64,000 nt of DNA from contig CAYXJZ010000002.1 of assembly GCA_964465355.1 (NCBI GenBank), positions 22,672-86,671 of the forward strand, given 5' to 3'. The notes below the pieces were generated by a model. It worked only from the letters and a program-made list of their open reading frames with translations, searched no databases and was not told the origin of the DNA. The DNA comes from JAABTL01 sp964465355. Its GTDB lineage: Bacteria; Deinococcota; Deinococci; Deinococcales; Trueperaceae. The translations under genes and the position numbers were made by a program. Position 1 is the stretch's first letter. Each line of letters opens with the position of its first letter. Positions 7,874 to 16,373 of the stretch are shown here, piece after piece.

Positions 7874-9282
7874 GTCGGCGTCCGCTGCTGGTCTACGGAC
7901 TCGGCCGCAGCGGCGGCGCCGTGGTGGAGCGGGCGCGCGGCGAGGGCTTGGACGTGCTGTTCATGGACGACAAGCCTGCCGGCACCGACATCGACAGGGC
8001 CCTTGGCCTCGGCGCCCGCAGGGTGCTGAGGCTGGAGGACGCGCTGCGCGAGACGCCTGCCACCTGCGTGGCGGCGCCAGGCGTGCCCATCGACCACCCC
8101 GACCTGCTCAGCCTGCAGGCGGCCGGGGTGGAGGTCATCGGCGAGGTGGTGTGGGTCCTGCGGAACTGGCCGGCCACCAGCGTCGGCATCACCGGCACAG
8201 CAGGCAAGGGCACCGTCACCCGCTGGCTGGAGCGCAGCCTGCTGGCTGCCGGCATCGACGCGGTGGCCGGAGGGAACATCGACCCGGCGCTGTCCAAGGT
8301 GGCCAGACCGGGCGCCACCTTGGTCATCGAGCTGTCCAGCTTCCAGTTGGAGCGCGCGGCTGGTCTGCGGCCCGACGTGGCGGTGCTGCTCAACCTCGGC
8401 GTCGACCACCTCGACCGCCACCACGACCTGGCTGCCTACCACGGCGCCAAGCTCAACCTCCTGCGCGAGCTCGGACCGGAGCAGAGCTTCGTCGGGAACC
8501 TGGACGACCCCCTGGTGGCCGACCGCCTCGCGACCAGCCCGGCCAAGCGGCTTGGCTTCTCCTTGGAACGAGCGGCAGCCGGCTACTGGGAGCAGGCCAG
8601 CGACCTGCTGTTCGTGTCTGGCACACCGCTGCTGCGCGCAGCCGAGCTGCAGGTCAAGGGTCGGCATCAGGTGGCCAACGCCCTCGCCGTCGCCTTGGCA
8701 GCCACCGCCCTCGGCGTGGAGGCAGAACCGCTGCGCCAAGCGCTGATGGCCTTCCGTGGCCTGCCAGGCAGGCAGACGCTGCTCGGACGATTGGGTGATG
8801 TGCGCTTCGTCGAGGACTCCATCGCCACCCGCAACCTCTCGGTGGCAGCGGCCCTGGAAGCCAGCGAGGCGCCAGTCGTGTGGATCGCAGGCGGTGTGGA
8901 CAAGGGCGCCGACCTCCCTGCCTTGGCGCCGCTGCTGCGGGAGAAGGTGGCGCTCACGCTCGGCATCGGCCGCAGCGGCGGCGCCATCAGCGCGCAGGCC
9001 GCCGCCTACGGGCCGGCGGAGCGCATCACCGAGGCCGATGGGCGGACCGCCATGCAGCAGGCGGTGCGCCGTGCCTGGCGCTTCTTGCAAGAGGAGGCGG
9101 ACGGCCGCGGCACGGTGCTGCTGGCGCCGCTGGCGGCCTCCTTCGACCAGTTCCGCGACTACCGCGATCGCGCAGACGCCTTCGGCGAGGCGGTGGCCGC
9201 GCTCGCCGACGAGGTCGGGTCCGCCGCCGACCAGGCCAACCAGCAGCAGGGAGGACAGCCACGATGGATCCCCTGCTCCTGA
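7870..9282 (+). CDS. murD: UDP-MurNAc-L-Ala:D-Glu ligase MurD
   Basis: This 470-residue ligase adds D-glutamate to UDP-MurNAc-L-Ala. A Rossmann-like N-terminus (LLVYGLGRSGGAV) is followed by the ATP-binding motif GITGTAGKGTVT (residues 106-117, K113), then VIELSSFQLE and the C-terminal VEDSIATRNLSVAAAL block. The last 19 nt overlap ftsW. The C-terminal run of about 20 residues after FGEAVAALADEV is glutamine-rich and looks like a byproduct of that overlap. Confidence 0.93.
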   Translation: MSRRPLLVYGLGRSGGAVVERARGEGLDVLFMDDKPAGTDIDRALGLGARRVLRLEDALRETPATCVAAPGVPIDHPDLLSLQAAGVEVIGEVVWVLRNWPATSVGITGTAGKGTVTRWLERSLLAAGIDAVAGGNIDPALSKVARPGATLVIELSSFQLERAAGLRPDVAVLLNLGVDHLDRHHDLAAYHGAKLNLLRELGPEQSFVGNLDDPLVADRLATSPAKRLGFSLERAAAGYWEQASDLLFVSGTPLLRAAELQVKGRHQVANALAVALAATALGVEAEPLRQALMAFRGLPGRQTLLGRLGDVRFVEDSIATRNLSVAAALEASEAPVVWIAGGVDKGADLPALAPLLREKVALTLGIGRSGGAISAQAAAYGPAERITEADGRTAMQQAVRRAWRFLQEEADGRGTVLLAPLAASFDQFRDYRDRADAFGEAVAALADEVGSAADQANQQQGGQPRWIPCS

Positions 9283-10316
9283 CACTGCAGCTCCTGCTCG
9301 GCGCCCTCGGCGTCCTCGGCGTGGCGGCAGCAGCCCCGGCCGAGGCCCTCGATCAAGCCCTGCGCTTCCTCGGCTGCTTCGCCCTCACCTTCGTGGTGGC
9401 GCGGGTGCCGCCCATGGTGGTGGTGCGCCTCGCGCCCTATGGCTACTTCGTCTGCCTCGCCCTGCTGGTGACGGTGCTCTTCACCGGCATCTCGCCGGAC
9501 GGCAGCGAGGCCAAGCGCTGGCTGCTGATCGGCCCCGTCACCCTGCAACCATCCGAGCTGATGAAGGTGGCCGTCATCGCCTACCTCACGGCCTTCTTCC
9601 ACAACCATCTCGGTGACTGGCAGATCTGGCGCCCCATGCTGGTCATCGGCCTGGCGGCCGGCCTCATCGTGGCTCAGCCCAACCTCTCCACCGCCCTCTT
9701 CCTGATGGCTATGACCTTCACCCTGATGATCGCATCAGGCACCAGCTTCCAGCGGCTCTTCGCCATCGGCACCGCGGCCGCGGTGCTGGCGGTGGTGGTG
9801 GGCCTGCCCTACCTGAGCCAGTTCGGCTACCTCAGCGCGCGCGTGACCAGCTTCTTCGACATGCGCAGCGGCACGGCGGACCTGCAGGGCACCGCCTACC
9901 AGGCCAACCAGGCGCGGGTGGCGCTCGGCCAGGCCGGCCTCTTCGGCATCGGACCGGGGCGCCCGGTGCGCGTGGTCGAGGCCGAGACCGACATGATCGC
10001 GGTGGCCATCGGCCAGACCCTCGGCTTCGTGGGGATGGCTGTGCTCGTCATCGCCTTCGCCCTGCTGGTGGCCAGGATCCTGCGCATCGCCAGCGTCAGC
10101 CGCGGCCCCGGCGCCCTGCTGGCTGGCGGCACCGCCGTGTACATCGGCGGCCAGGCCTCGATCAACCTGCTGGTGGCCGCCGGGCTGCTGCCGGTCACCG
10201 GCCTGCCGCTGCCGCTGGTGAGCTATGGCCTCAACTCGCTGCTGTCGGTGTCCATCGCCCTCGGCTTGGTTCACAGCGCCTTCCGAGAGGCAAGGGCCCA
10301 AGGGGCACCGCTTTGA
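9264..10316 (+). CDS. ftsW: Peptidoglycan glycosyltransferase FtsW
   Basis: This 350-residue SEDS-family polytopic membrane protein polymerises lipid II at the septum with FtsI. Conserved blocks: EAKRWLLIGPVTLQPSELMK, VAQPNLSTAL (usually QPDxG), GIGPGRP, EAETDMIAVAIGQTLGF and the exit motif TGLPLPLVSYGLNSLL. The last two differ from the usual EAHTDFIFAVIGEELGF and SYGGSS, so the protein is a divergent family member. The start ATG 9264 has GGGAGGA upstream and lies inside murD. Confidence 0.92.
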   Translation: MDPLLLTLQLLLGALGVLGVAAAAPAEALDQALRFLGCFALTFVVARVPPMVVVRLAPYGYFVCLALLVTVLFTGISPDGSEAKRWLLIGPVTLQPSELMKVAVIAYLTAFFHNHLGDWQIWRPMLVIGLAAGLIVAQPNLSTALFLMAMTFTLMIASGTSFQRLFAIGTAAAVLAVVVGLPYLSQFGYLSARVTSFFDMRSGTADLQGTAYQANQARVALGQAGLFGIGPGRPVRVVEAETDMIAVAIGQTLGFVGMAVLVIAFALLVARILRIASVSRGPGALLAGGTAVYIGGQASINLLVAAGLLPVTGLPLPLVSYGLNSLLSVSIALGLVHSAFREARAQGAPL

Positions 10317-11461
10317 ACGCCGCCCAAGCCGTGGCGAGCAGCCAAGGCCCCCGCCGGCTGTGGCTGGCCACCGGCGGCAGCGGCGGGCACGTCTTCCCCG
10401 CGCTTGCCCTCGGGGCCGCCGCCAAGGAGTCCGGCTGGGACGTCACCGTGATCGGCAACCAGGACGGCCCAGAAGGCGGCTGGACCGAGGACGCCGGCTT
10501 GAGCTTCGTCGGCGTGGCCAGCGGCAAGCTCGACCGCCAGCGACCCGATCCGCGGCAGCTCTGGCGCGCCCTACGCGGTGTCTTCTCCGCCATCGGCCTG
10601 CTGCGCAGGGCACGCCCCCAGTTGCTGGTCGGCTTCGGCGGCTTCGCCAGCCTTCCCGGCGTGGCAGCGGCCCGCTGGCTGAAGCTGCCCTACCTGCTGC
10701 ACGAGACCAACGCCCGCCCCGGCCTCGTCACCCGCTGGTTCGCCAAGGGCGCTCTTGCGGTGGTGCTCACCCAGGAGGTGACCGCCAAGTCGCTGCCTGG
10801 CGCGCGCTGCATCGTCCTGCCGCTGCCGGTGCGCGAACGGCGGCTCGACCGCGCGGCCGCACGCGCCTCCTTCGGCCTGCCGGATGACGCCATCGTCACC
10901 CTTGTGATGGGTGGCTCACAGGGCTCGCTCTACCTCAACGACACCGTGCCTGCGCTGGCCGAGGAGCTGCAGCGCGAGCGGCCTGACCTCTGGCTGCTGC
11001 ACCAGACCGGCCACCCATGGCTAGCCCGCGTGCAGCAGGCCACCGCCGGCCGCGCCCGCTACCTGACGCTGCCCTTCGTCGACGGCAGCGCGGCCTTCGC
11101 CGCCGCCGACCTGGCCATCACCCGCGCCGGCTACGGCACCATCGCCGAGGCCGCCTTCCACCATGTGCCACTGCTGCTGGTACCCTTGCCAAGCGCCGCC
11201 GAGGACCATCAACGGCACAACGCCGTTGCCCTGGCCGAGGAGGGCGCCGGCCTGTGGGTGGCCCAGGGGGACGAAGCCGGCTTGGCCGCCGCCTGGCGCA
11301 GTCTGCTGGACGATGGGACGCGCCGCGCCACGGCAGAGGCCGCCGGCAGGCGCTCACCCGAGGGTGGTGCCGCGCGGCTGCTGCAGGCCATCGAGGACTT
11401 GACCGCGGCAGGCGCGGCCCACCGCACGGCCGTCCAGCCACCGCCAAGGAGCATCCTGTGA
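10313..11461 (+). CDS. murG: UDP-GlcNAc:lipid I GlcNAc transferase MurG
   Basis: This 382-residue GT28 glycosyltransferase makes lipid II at the inner membrane face. It shows the glycine-rich ATGGSGGHVFPALAL loop, GGSQGSLYLNDTV, and the UDP-GlcNAc-binding ITRAGYGTIAEA...PLPSAAEDHQRHNA region. I place the start at TTG 10313, which overlaps the ftsW stop by 4 nt. GTG 10331, just before the first conserved strand, is the alternative. The stop overlaps the GTG start of murC. Confidence 0.94.
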   Translation: MNAAQAVASSQGPRRLWLATGGSGGHVFPALALGAAAKESGWDVTVIGNQDGPEGGWTEDAGLSFVGVASGKLDRQRPDPRQLWRALRGVFSAIGLLRRARPQLLVGFGGFASLPGVAAARWLKLPYLLHETNARPGLVTRWFAKGALAVVLTQEVTAKSLPGARCIVLPLPVRERRLDRAAARASFGLPDDAIVTLVMGGSQGSLYLNDTVPALAEELQRERPDLWLLHQTGHPWLARVQQATAGRARYLTLPFVDGSAAFAAADLAITRAGYGTIAEAAFHHVPLLLVPLPSAAEDHQRHNAVALAEEGAGLWVAQGDEAGLAAAWRSLLDDGTRRATAEAAGRRSPEGGAARLLQAIEDLTAAGAAHRTAVQPPPRSIL

Positions 11462-12861
11462 GCCATCACTACCACTTCATGGGCATCGGCGGCGTGAGCA
11501 TGCAGGGCCTTGCCCGCTGGTGTCGCGCCGAGGGCGCCACCGTCTCCGGCTGCGACCTCAGCGACAGCCCCGCCCTCGAAGCCCTGCGCCAGGAAGGCTT
11601 CGAGGTCTTCGCCGGCCACGACCCGAACCATCTCGCCGCCCTCGGCGTCGACACCCTCGTCACCACCATGGCCGTGCCGAAGGACCATCCCGAGCGCCTG
11701 CAGGCCATGGCCATGGGTCTGCGCGTGCAACAGCGGATCGAGCTGCTCGCTGACCTCTTCCGAACCCGCAAGGCCATCGGCATCACCGGCACCCACGGCA
11801 AGAGCAGCACCACCGGCATGGCGGCCACGCTGGCGCTGGCGGCCGGCGTCGACCCAAGCCTGCTCATCGGCGCCAGCCTGCCGGGCGTGGAGGGAAACGT
11901 GCGCCACGGCGCCGGCCCCTTGCTGGTGGCTGAGGTGGACGAGTCCGACCCTGGCTTCGCCGAGCTGGTGGCCGAGGTGGCCGTGGTCACCAACCTCGAG
12001 GACGACCACGTGGCAGGCGAGTTCAGCGAGCGGCGCAATTACCACGCCTCGCTGGCCGACCTCGAGGCAGCCGTCCGCCGCTTCGCAGGCAGCGCCAAGC
12101 AGGCCCTCAGCAACGCCGACTGGCCGGGCCTCGACGCCCTGCTGGCCGACCACCCGAGCCGTTGGCGCTACGGCCTGGCCGAGGACGCCGACTACCCCAT
12201 CCGCAGCCTGTCGCTGCTGCCTACGGGCGGGGCCGACTTCGAGCTTGGCCTGCCGGACGGACGCAGCGCCGAGGTGCACCTCGCGGTGTCTGGTCTGTAC
12301 AACGTCATGAACGCCAGCGCGGCGCTGGCCGCCTGCCACCTGGCAGGGCTCGACCCCGTTGCGCTGGCACCGGCCCTGGCCGAGTTCCGCGGGGTGGGCC
12401 GCCGCTGGCAGCTGTGGGGGGAACCGAGCGGCGCCTGGGTGGTCGACGACTACGCCCACCACCCCACCAAGGTACGCGCCGTCCTCACCGCCGCCCGCGC
12501 CACGGGCCGCCGGGTGAGGGCCGTGCTGCAACCCCATCGCTGGGTGCGCACCGCGCGCCTGTGGCGCGAGCTGGCCGATGCGGCCTCCCTGGCCGACGAG
12601 GTGCTCGTGCTCGACGTCTACGCTGCTGGGGAGGCGCCCATCCCCGGCTTCGACGTCGACCTCATCGTGGAGCGGCTACGGGCCGCCGGCCGCCAAACCG
12701 ATCGTTACGACCTGCGCAGCGCCGGCGATTACCTCAAGAGCACCTTGCACGCCGACGACCTCGTGCTCACCTTGGGCGCGGGCGATGTATGGCTGGTGGC
12801 TCAGAGCCTCACCACAGAAGGACACCCCGCCGAGGAGGGGTTCGAGACCGTCCTCCCTTGA
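11458..12861 (+). CDS. murC: UDP-MurNAc:L-Ala ligase MurC
   Basis: This 467-residue ligase carries out the first amino acid addition to UDP-MurNAc. The opening HHYHFMGIGGVSMQGLA matches the MurC N-terminal fold. The ATP motif is GITGTHGKSSTTG (K115), the acidic VAEVDESD follows, and VVDDYAHHPTKVRA is the C-terminal signature. The start is GTG 11458, overlapping murG by 4 nt. ftsQ follows only 10 nt after the stop, where murB is found in many Deinococcota relatives. Confidence 0.95.
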   Translation: MSHHYHFMGIGGVSMQGLARWCRAEGATVSGCDLSDSPALEALRQEGFEVFAGHDPNHLAALGVDTLVTTMAVPKDHPERLQAMAMGLRVQQRIELLADLFRTRKAIGITGTHGKSSTTGMAATLALAAGVDPSLLIGASLPGVEGNVRHGAGPLLVAEVDESDPGFAELVAEVAVVTNLEDDHVAGEFSERRNYHASLADLEAAVRRFAGSAKQALSNADWPGLDALLADHPSRWRYGLAEDADYPIRSLSLLPTGGADFELGLPDGRSAEVHLAVSGLYNVMNASAALAACHLAGLDPVALAPALAEFRGVGRRWQLWGEPSGAWVVDDYAHHPTKVRAVLTAARATGRRVRAVLQPHRWVRTARLWRELADAASLADEVLVLDVYAAGEAPIPGFDVDLIVERLRAAGRQTDRYDLRSAGDYLKSTLHADDLVLTLGAGDVWLVAQSLTTEGHPAEEGFETVLP

Positions 12862-12871
12862 CGGGCCCATC

Positions 12872-13468
12872 ATGCGCGCCTTCCTGATCATCCTCCTGGT
12901 CCTGCTCTGCGCGCTGGTGGCGACCTCGCGCTTCTGGCCGGTGGTGGAGCGGGCCGAGGTGCTCGGCGAACAGCACCTCTCCCGCACCGAGGTGCTGCGC
13001 CTGGCCGACCTGGCGCCAGGCGACCCCTTCTTGTGGGTCACCCGCTTCAGCATGCGCGGGCTGATGCAGGAGCCATGGGTGCTGCAAGCCCGTGTCACCC
13101 GCCACTGGCCGGCCACGGTGGCCATCCGCGTGACCGAGCGCCAGCCGCTGCTCAGCGACGGTCAGGTCGCATGGGCCGCCGACGGCACCGCCCTCCTCGG
13201 CGCCGACCCGGAGGTGCTAGCCGCGCTGCCAAGGCTGGAGGGCTGGGGGCACCCGCGGCTGGAGGAAGCCATCGAGTTGCTCCACATGTTGGTAGGCCGC
13301 GGCGTCAGGGTGATAACGTACGGACCGGAAGGCTTCGAGGTCGAACTCGAGGAGTTGGAGCTGTTCACGCCCAGCGTGGACGCCCTCCGCACGCAATGGT
13401 CGGCCTTCGAGAGCCAACGCGGGGGCCGCGTGGCGGTCTACCCCTGGGGAGTGAGCAACGCGCCATGA
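12872..13468 (+). CDS. ftsQ: Cell division protein FtsQ/DivIB
   Basis: This is a 198-residue bitopic protein with an N-terminal membrane anchor (about residues 3-20). A POTRA domain follows (VVERAEVLGEQHLSRTEVLRLADLAPGDPFL), then the FtsQ beta domain (LSDGQVAWAADGTALL). FtsQ organises FtsL and other divisome parts. It is shorter than the usual 250-280 residues. It starts 10 nt after murC and overlaps ftsA by 4 nt. Confidence 0.88.
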   Translation: MRAFLIILLVLLCALVATSRFWPVVERAEVLGEQHLSRTEVLRLADLAPGDPFLWVTRFSMRGLMQEPWVLQARVTRHWPATVAIRVTERQPLLSDGQVAWAADGTALLGADPEVLAALPRLEGWGHPRLEEAIELLHMLVGRGVRVITYGPEGFEVELEELELFTPSVDALRTQWSAFESQRGGRVAVYPWGVSNAP

Positions 13469-14697
13469 CGGACGAACGGATCATCGTCGGCTTGGACATC
13501 GGCACCACCAAGATCTGCACGGTGATCGGCGAGGTCGCCGGTGACGGGGTCCTGGACATCATCGGAGAGGGCACCGTCCCCAGCGACGGGCTGCGCAAGG
13601 GGGTGGTGGTCAACCTCGAGCGCACCATCGCTTCGGTGCGCCAGTCCATCCTGGCTGCCCAGCGCGTGGCCGGCGTCGAGGTGCACTCCGCCTGGGTCGG
13701 CGTGGCGGGCACCCACCTCAAGGCCCTGACCAGCCATGGCATGGCCGCCATCCGCCGCGGGCAGCAGATCAGCCGCTCCGACGTCGATCGCTGCATCGAG
13801 AACGCCCAGGCCGTGCCGCTGGAAGCGAACATGGAGATCCTCCACGTCATCCCCCAGGAGTACGTGGTGGACGGCAACGACGGCATCAAGGACCCCATCG
13901 GCATGTCGGGCGTGCGGCTCGAGGTCGACGTGCATCTGGTGGCCGCCAACCAGGGCCCGCTGGCCAACCTCAGGCACTGCGCCGAGGCAGCAGGCGCCCA
14001 TGTCGACGGCCTGGTGGTGCAGGCGCTGGCCTCCGGCCTGTCGGTGCTCAACCAGAGCGAGAAGGAACTGACCACCGTGCTGGTCGACATCGGCGGCGGC
14101 ACCACCGACGTCGGCGTGTTCCGCCGCGGCACCCTTGCGCATTCGGCCGTCATCCCCCTCGGCGGCGACCACGTCACCCAGGACATCAGCCAACTGCTGC
14201 GCATCCCGCCCGACGAGGCCGAACGGGTCAAGAAGCGCTACGGCGTCGCCCTGCCCGACCTGGCCGACCGCGACGTGGTGCTCGAGGTGGCCAACCCCAC
14301 CTACACCGCCTCGATCAGCACCTTCGAGTTGGCCCAGGTCATCAAGCCGCGGGTGGTCGAGATCCTCGACCTGGTGCGGGCCAACATCGAGGAGCGCATG
14401 GGCGCCCTCGAACTGCTGGCCGGCAACGTGGTGGTCACCGGCGGCGCCTCGCTCATGCCCGGCCTCGAGCAGGTCGCCACCGACCGCTTCAGGCTACCGG
14501 TCAGGCGCGGCAAGCCGGAGGGCGTGTCCGGCCTGGTGGACGTGGTGGCCAGCCCGGCGCATGCCACCGCCGTCGGCCTGGTGCGCTACGGCATGACCCA
14601 CGGCAAGGCGGGGGAAAGCATCCCCCAGCGACGCGAGGCCAGCCAGGGCATCGGCTTCCTCGGCAGCCTGCGCAAGGTACTCAAGGACTTCTTCTGA
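13465..14697 (+). CDS. ftsA: Cell division protein FtsA
   Basis: This 410-residue actin-like ATPase tethers FtsZ to the membrane. The phosphate-1 motif IIVGLDIGTTKICTVIGE, the phosphate-2 motif VLVDIGGGTTDVGVF and the adenosine motif VVVTGGASLMPGL are in place, with the SHS2 (1C) domain between. The end, IGFLGSLRKVLKDFF, is the conserved amphipathic membrane-targeting helix. It overlaps ftsQ by 4 nt; ftsZ follows after 58 nt. Confidence 0.97.
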   Translation: MTDERIIVGLDIGTTKICTVIGEVAGDGVLDIIGEGTVPSDGLRKGVVVNLERTIASVRQSILAAQRVAGVEVHSAWVGVAGTHLKALTSHGMAAIRRGQQISRSDVDRCIENAQAVPLEANMEILHVIPQEYVVDGNDGIKDPIGMSGVRLEVDVHLVAANQGPLANLRHCAEAAGAHVDGLVVQALASGLSVLNQSEKELTTVLVDIGGGTTDVGVFRRGTLAHSAVIPLGGDHVTQDISQLLRIPPDEAERVKKRYGVALPDLADRDVVLEVANPTYTASISTFELAQVIKPRVVEILDLVRANIEERMGALELLAGNVVVTGGASLMPGLEQVATDRFRLPVRRGKPEGVSGLVDVVASPAHATAVGLVRYGMTHGKAGESIPQRREASQGIGFLGSLRKVLKDFF

Positions 14698-14755
14698 TGC
14701 CCGGGGGCGGAGCCACCCGGACTCGGACCGGCAGCGGCACTTCGAGGAGAACAGC

Positions 14756-15814
14756 ATGAGCCAGAGCGACAACGCGGTCATTCGAGTCATCGGCCTCGGT
14801 GGTGGCGGCAACAACGCGGTCAACCGCATGGTCGAGACCGGCCTGCGCGGGGTCGAGTTCGTCGCTGCCAACACCGATGCCCAGGTCCTGGCCACCAGTC
14901 TGGCCGACACCCGGATCCAGATGGGCGACCACCTGACCAAGGGCCTCGGTGCAGGTGCCAACCCCGACATCGGCGAGAAGGCAGCCCTGGAGGACCGCGA
15001 CCGCCTGGCCGAGGCCCTGCGCGGCTCCGACCTGGTGTTCATCACAGCCGGCATGGGCGGCGGCACAGGCACCGGCTCGGCGCCGGTGGTGGCCGAGGTG
15101 GCGCGCGAGCAGGGCGCCCTGACCATCGCCGTGGTCACCAAGCCCTTCGCCTTCGAAGGTCCCAAGCGCATGCGCCAGGCCGAGGAAGGCCTGCGCCGGC
15201 TGGAGGACAAGGTCGACGCCCTGATCGTGGTCGAGAACCAGCGCCTCATGTCGGCCTTGGACCGCAACGTCAAGCTGGTCGACGCCTTCCGGGTGGCCGA
15301 CCGGGTGCTCTACCACGGTGTGCGCGGCATCTCCGACGTCATCAACGTGCCTGGCCTCGTCAACGTGGACTTCGCCGACGTGCGCGCCCTGCTCTCCGGC
15401 GCTGGCACCGTGCTGATGGGCATCGGCGCCGGCCGCGGCGAGAAGCTGGCGGAAGAGGCGGCCCACAGCGCCTGCCACTCCCCCCTGCTCGAACGTGGCG
15501 TGGAAGGCGCGCAGCAACTGCTCATCAACATCACAGGCAGCGGCGACCTCACCCTCTTCGACGCGCACGCCATCGTCGACAAGATCTGCGAGGCCACCGA
15601 GGTGGACGACCCCAACGTGCTCTTCGGTGTCACCCACGACGACGCGGCGGCCGACGAGGTGCGGGTCACGGTCATCGCCGCCGGCTTCGACAACGCCCCG
15701 CAACCCCGCATCCTGAAGCCGACCAACATCAGAGCGATGGGTGGGCAGCAGTACGATCCTTCCAATTACGACATCCCTGCCTTCCTGCGCTACAACCCAG
15801 ACGCCGACCGCTGA
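14756..15814 (+). CDS. ftsZ: Cell division GTPase FtsZ
   Basis: This 352-residue tubulin-like GTPase forms the Z ring. It shows VIGLGGGGNNAVNRM, the GTP signature MGGGTGTGSAPVVAEVA and the T7 loop region NVDFADVR. The spacer after the core is short. The C-terminus, YDIPAFLRYNPDADR, contains the conserved tail that binds FtsA. A good ribosome-binding site, AGGAG, lies 8 nt before ATG 14756. Confidence 0.97.
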   Translation: MSQSDNAVIRVIGLGGGGNNAVNRMVETGLRGVEFVAANTDAQVLATSLADTRIQMGDHLTKGLGAGANPDIGEKAALEDRDRLAEALRGSDLVFITAGMGGGTGTGSAPVVAEVAREQGALTIAVVTKPFAFEGPKRMRQAEEGLRRLEDKVDALIVVENQRLMSALDRNVKLVDAFRVADRVLYHGVRGISDVINVPGLVNVDFADVRALLSGAGTVLMGIGAGRGEKLAEEAAHSACHSPLLERGVEGAQQLLINITGSGDLTLFDAHAIVDKICEATEVDDPNVLFGVTHDDAAADEVRVTVIAAGFDNAPQPRILKPTNIRAMGGQQYDPSNYDIPAFLRYNPDADR

Positions 15815-15821
15815 GGTCTCT

Positions 15822-16373
15822 GTGAGTCCTGCCCCTGCCGCCCGCAGGTCGCTGTTCCGCGGCCAGTTCCTCGAGCTGGAACTGCTGGAGGAGCGCTTCG
15901 AGGTGGTGAGCAAGGCCGCCGGTGTCGCGGTCCTGGTGCGCGACGCGGCCGGCAGGGTGCTTGGTGTGGAACAGCGGAGGCCGGCCGTCGGCGCGGTGAG
16001 CTGGGAGCTGCCTGCCGGCATCGTCGACCCCGGTGAGAGCCCGAGGCAGGCAGCGGAGCGTGAGCTGGCCGAGGAGGCGCAGCTGCGCGGACGCCTGCGG
16101 CAGCTCAACGCCGCCTACGTCAGTCCGGGCTTCACCAACGAGATGGTGCACCTCTTCGAGGCCAGCGACCTCTCCCCTGCCCATGGCGCCTCCTTGGACG
16201 AGGGCGAGGAGCTTCAGGTGGTGTGGCGCGACCCCTTCGAGGCATGGGCCGCCGTGGCCGAGGGCCGTCTGCACACCAGCATGGTGACGCTGCTCGGCCT
16301 GCGTCACGCCATGGCCTCGACCACCGGTGACGACGGGACGGTCGAACGCAGGAAGGATCCGGCTCGACCGTGA
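15822..16373 (+). CDS. Nudix hydrolase, ADP-ribose pyrophosphatase type
   Basis: This is a 183-residue Nudix protein. The Nudix box is GIVDPGESPRQAAERELAEEAQL with all catalytic acidic residues; Gln replaces the last conserved Gly. The proline-containing ELPAGIVDPGE start and the length fit ADP-ribose pyrophosphatases. I chose GTG 15822, 7 nt after ftsZ ends, because an upstream start would lie in ftsZ. It ends in a 4-nt overlap with ribF, so it belongs to the same transcription unit. Confidence 0.85.
   Translation: MSPAPAARRSLFRGQFLELELLEERFEVVSKAAGVAVLVRDAAGRVLGVEQRRPAVGAVSWELPAGIVDPGESPRQAAERELAEEAQLRGRLRQLNAAYVSPGFTNEMVHLFEASDLSPAHGASLDEGEELQVVWRDPFEAWAAVAEGRLHTSMVTLLGLRHAMASTTGDDGTVERRKDPARP

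Noticed and set aside
7113..8798. 561-codon plus-strand frame across mraY and murD
   Set aside because: Arg/Ser/Pro-rich shadow of the real reading frames with no domain.
11017..11457. Upstream extension of the murC frame
   Set aside because: It lies within murG in another frame. GTG 11458 gives the conserved MurC N-terminus and a 4-nt overlap.
14494..16108. Long minus-strand frames opposite ftsZ and the Nudix gene
   Set aside because: Antisense to well-identified genes; no independent evidence of coding.
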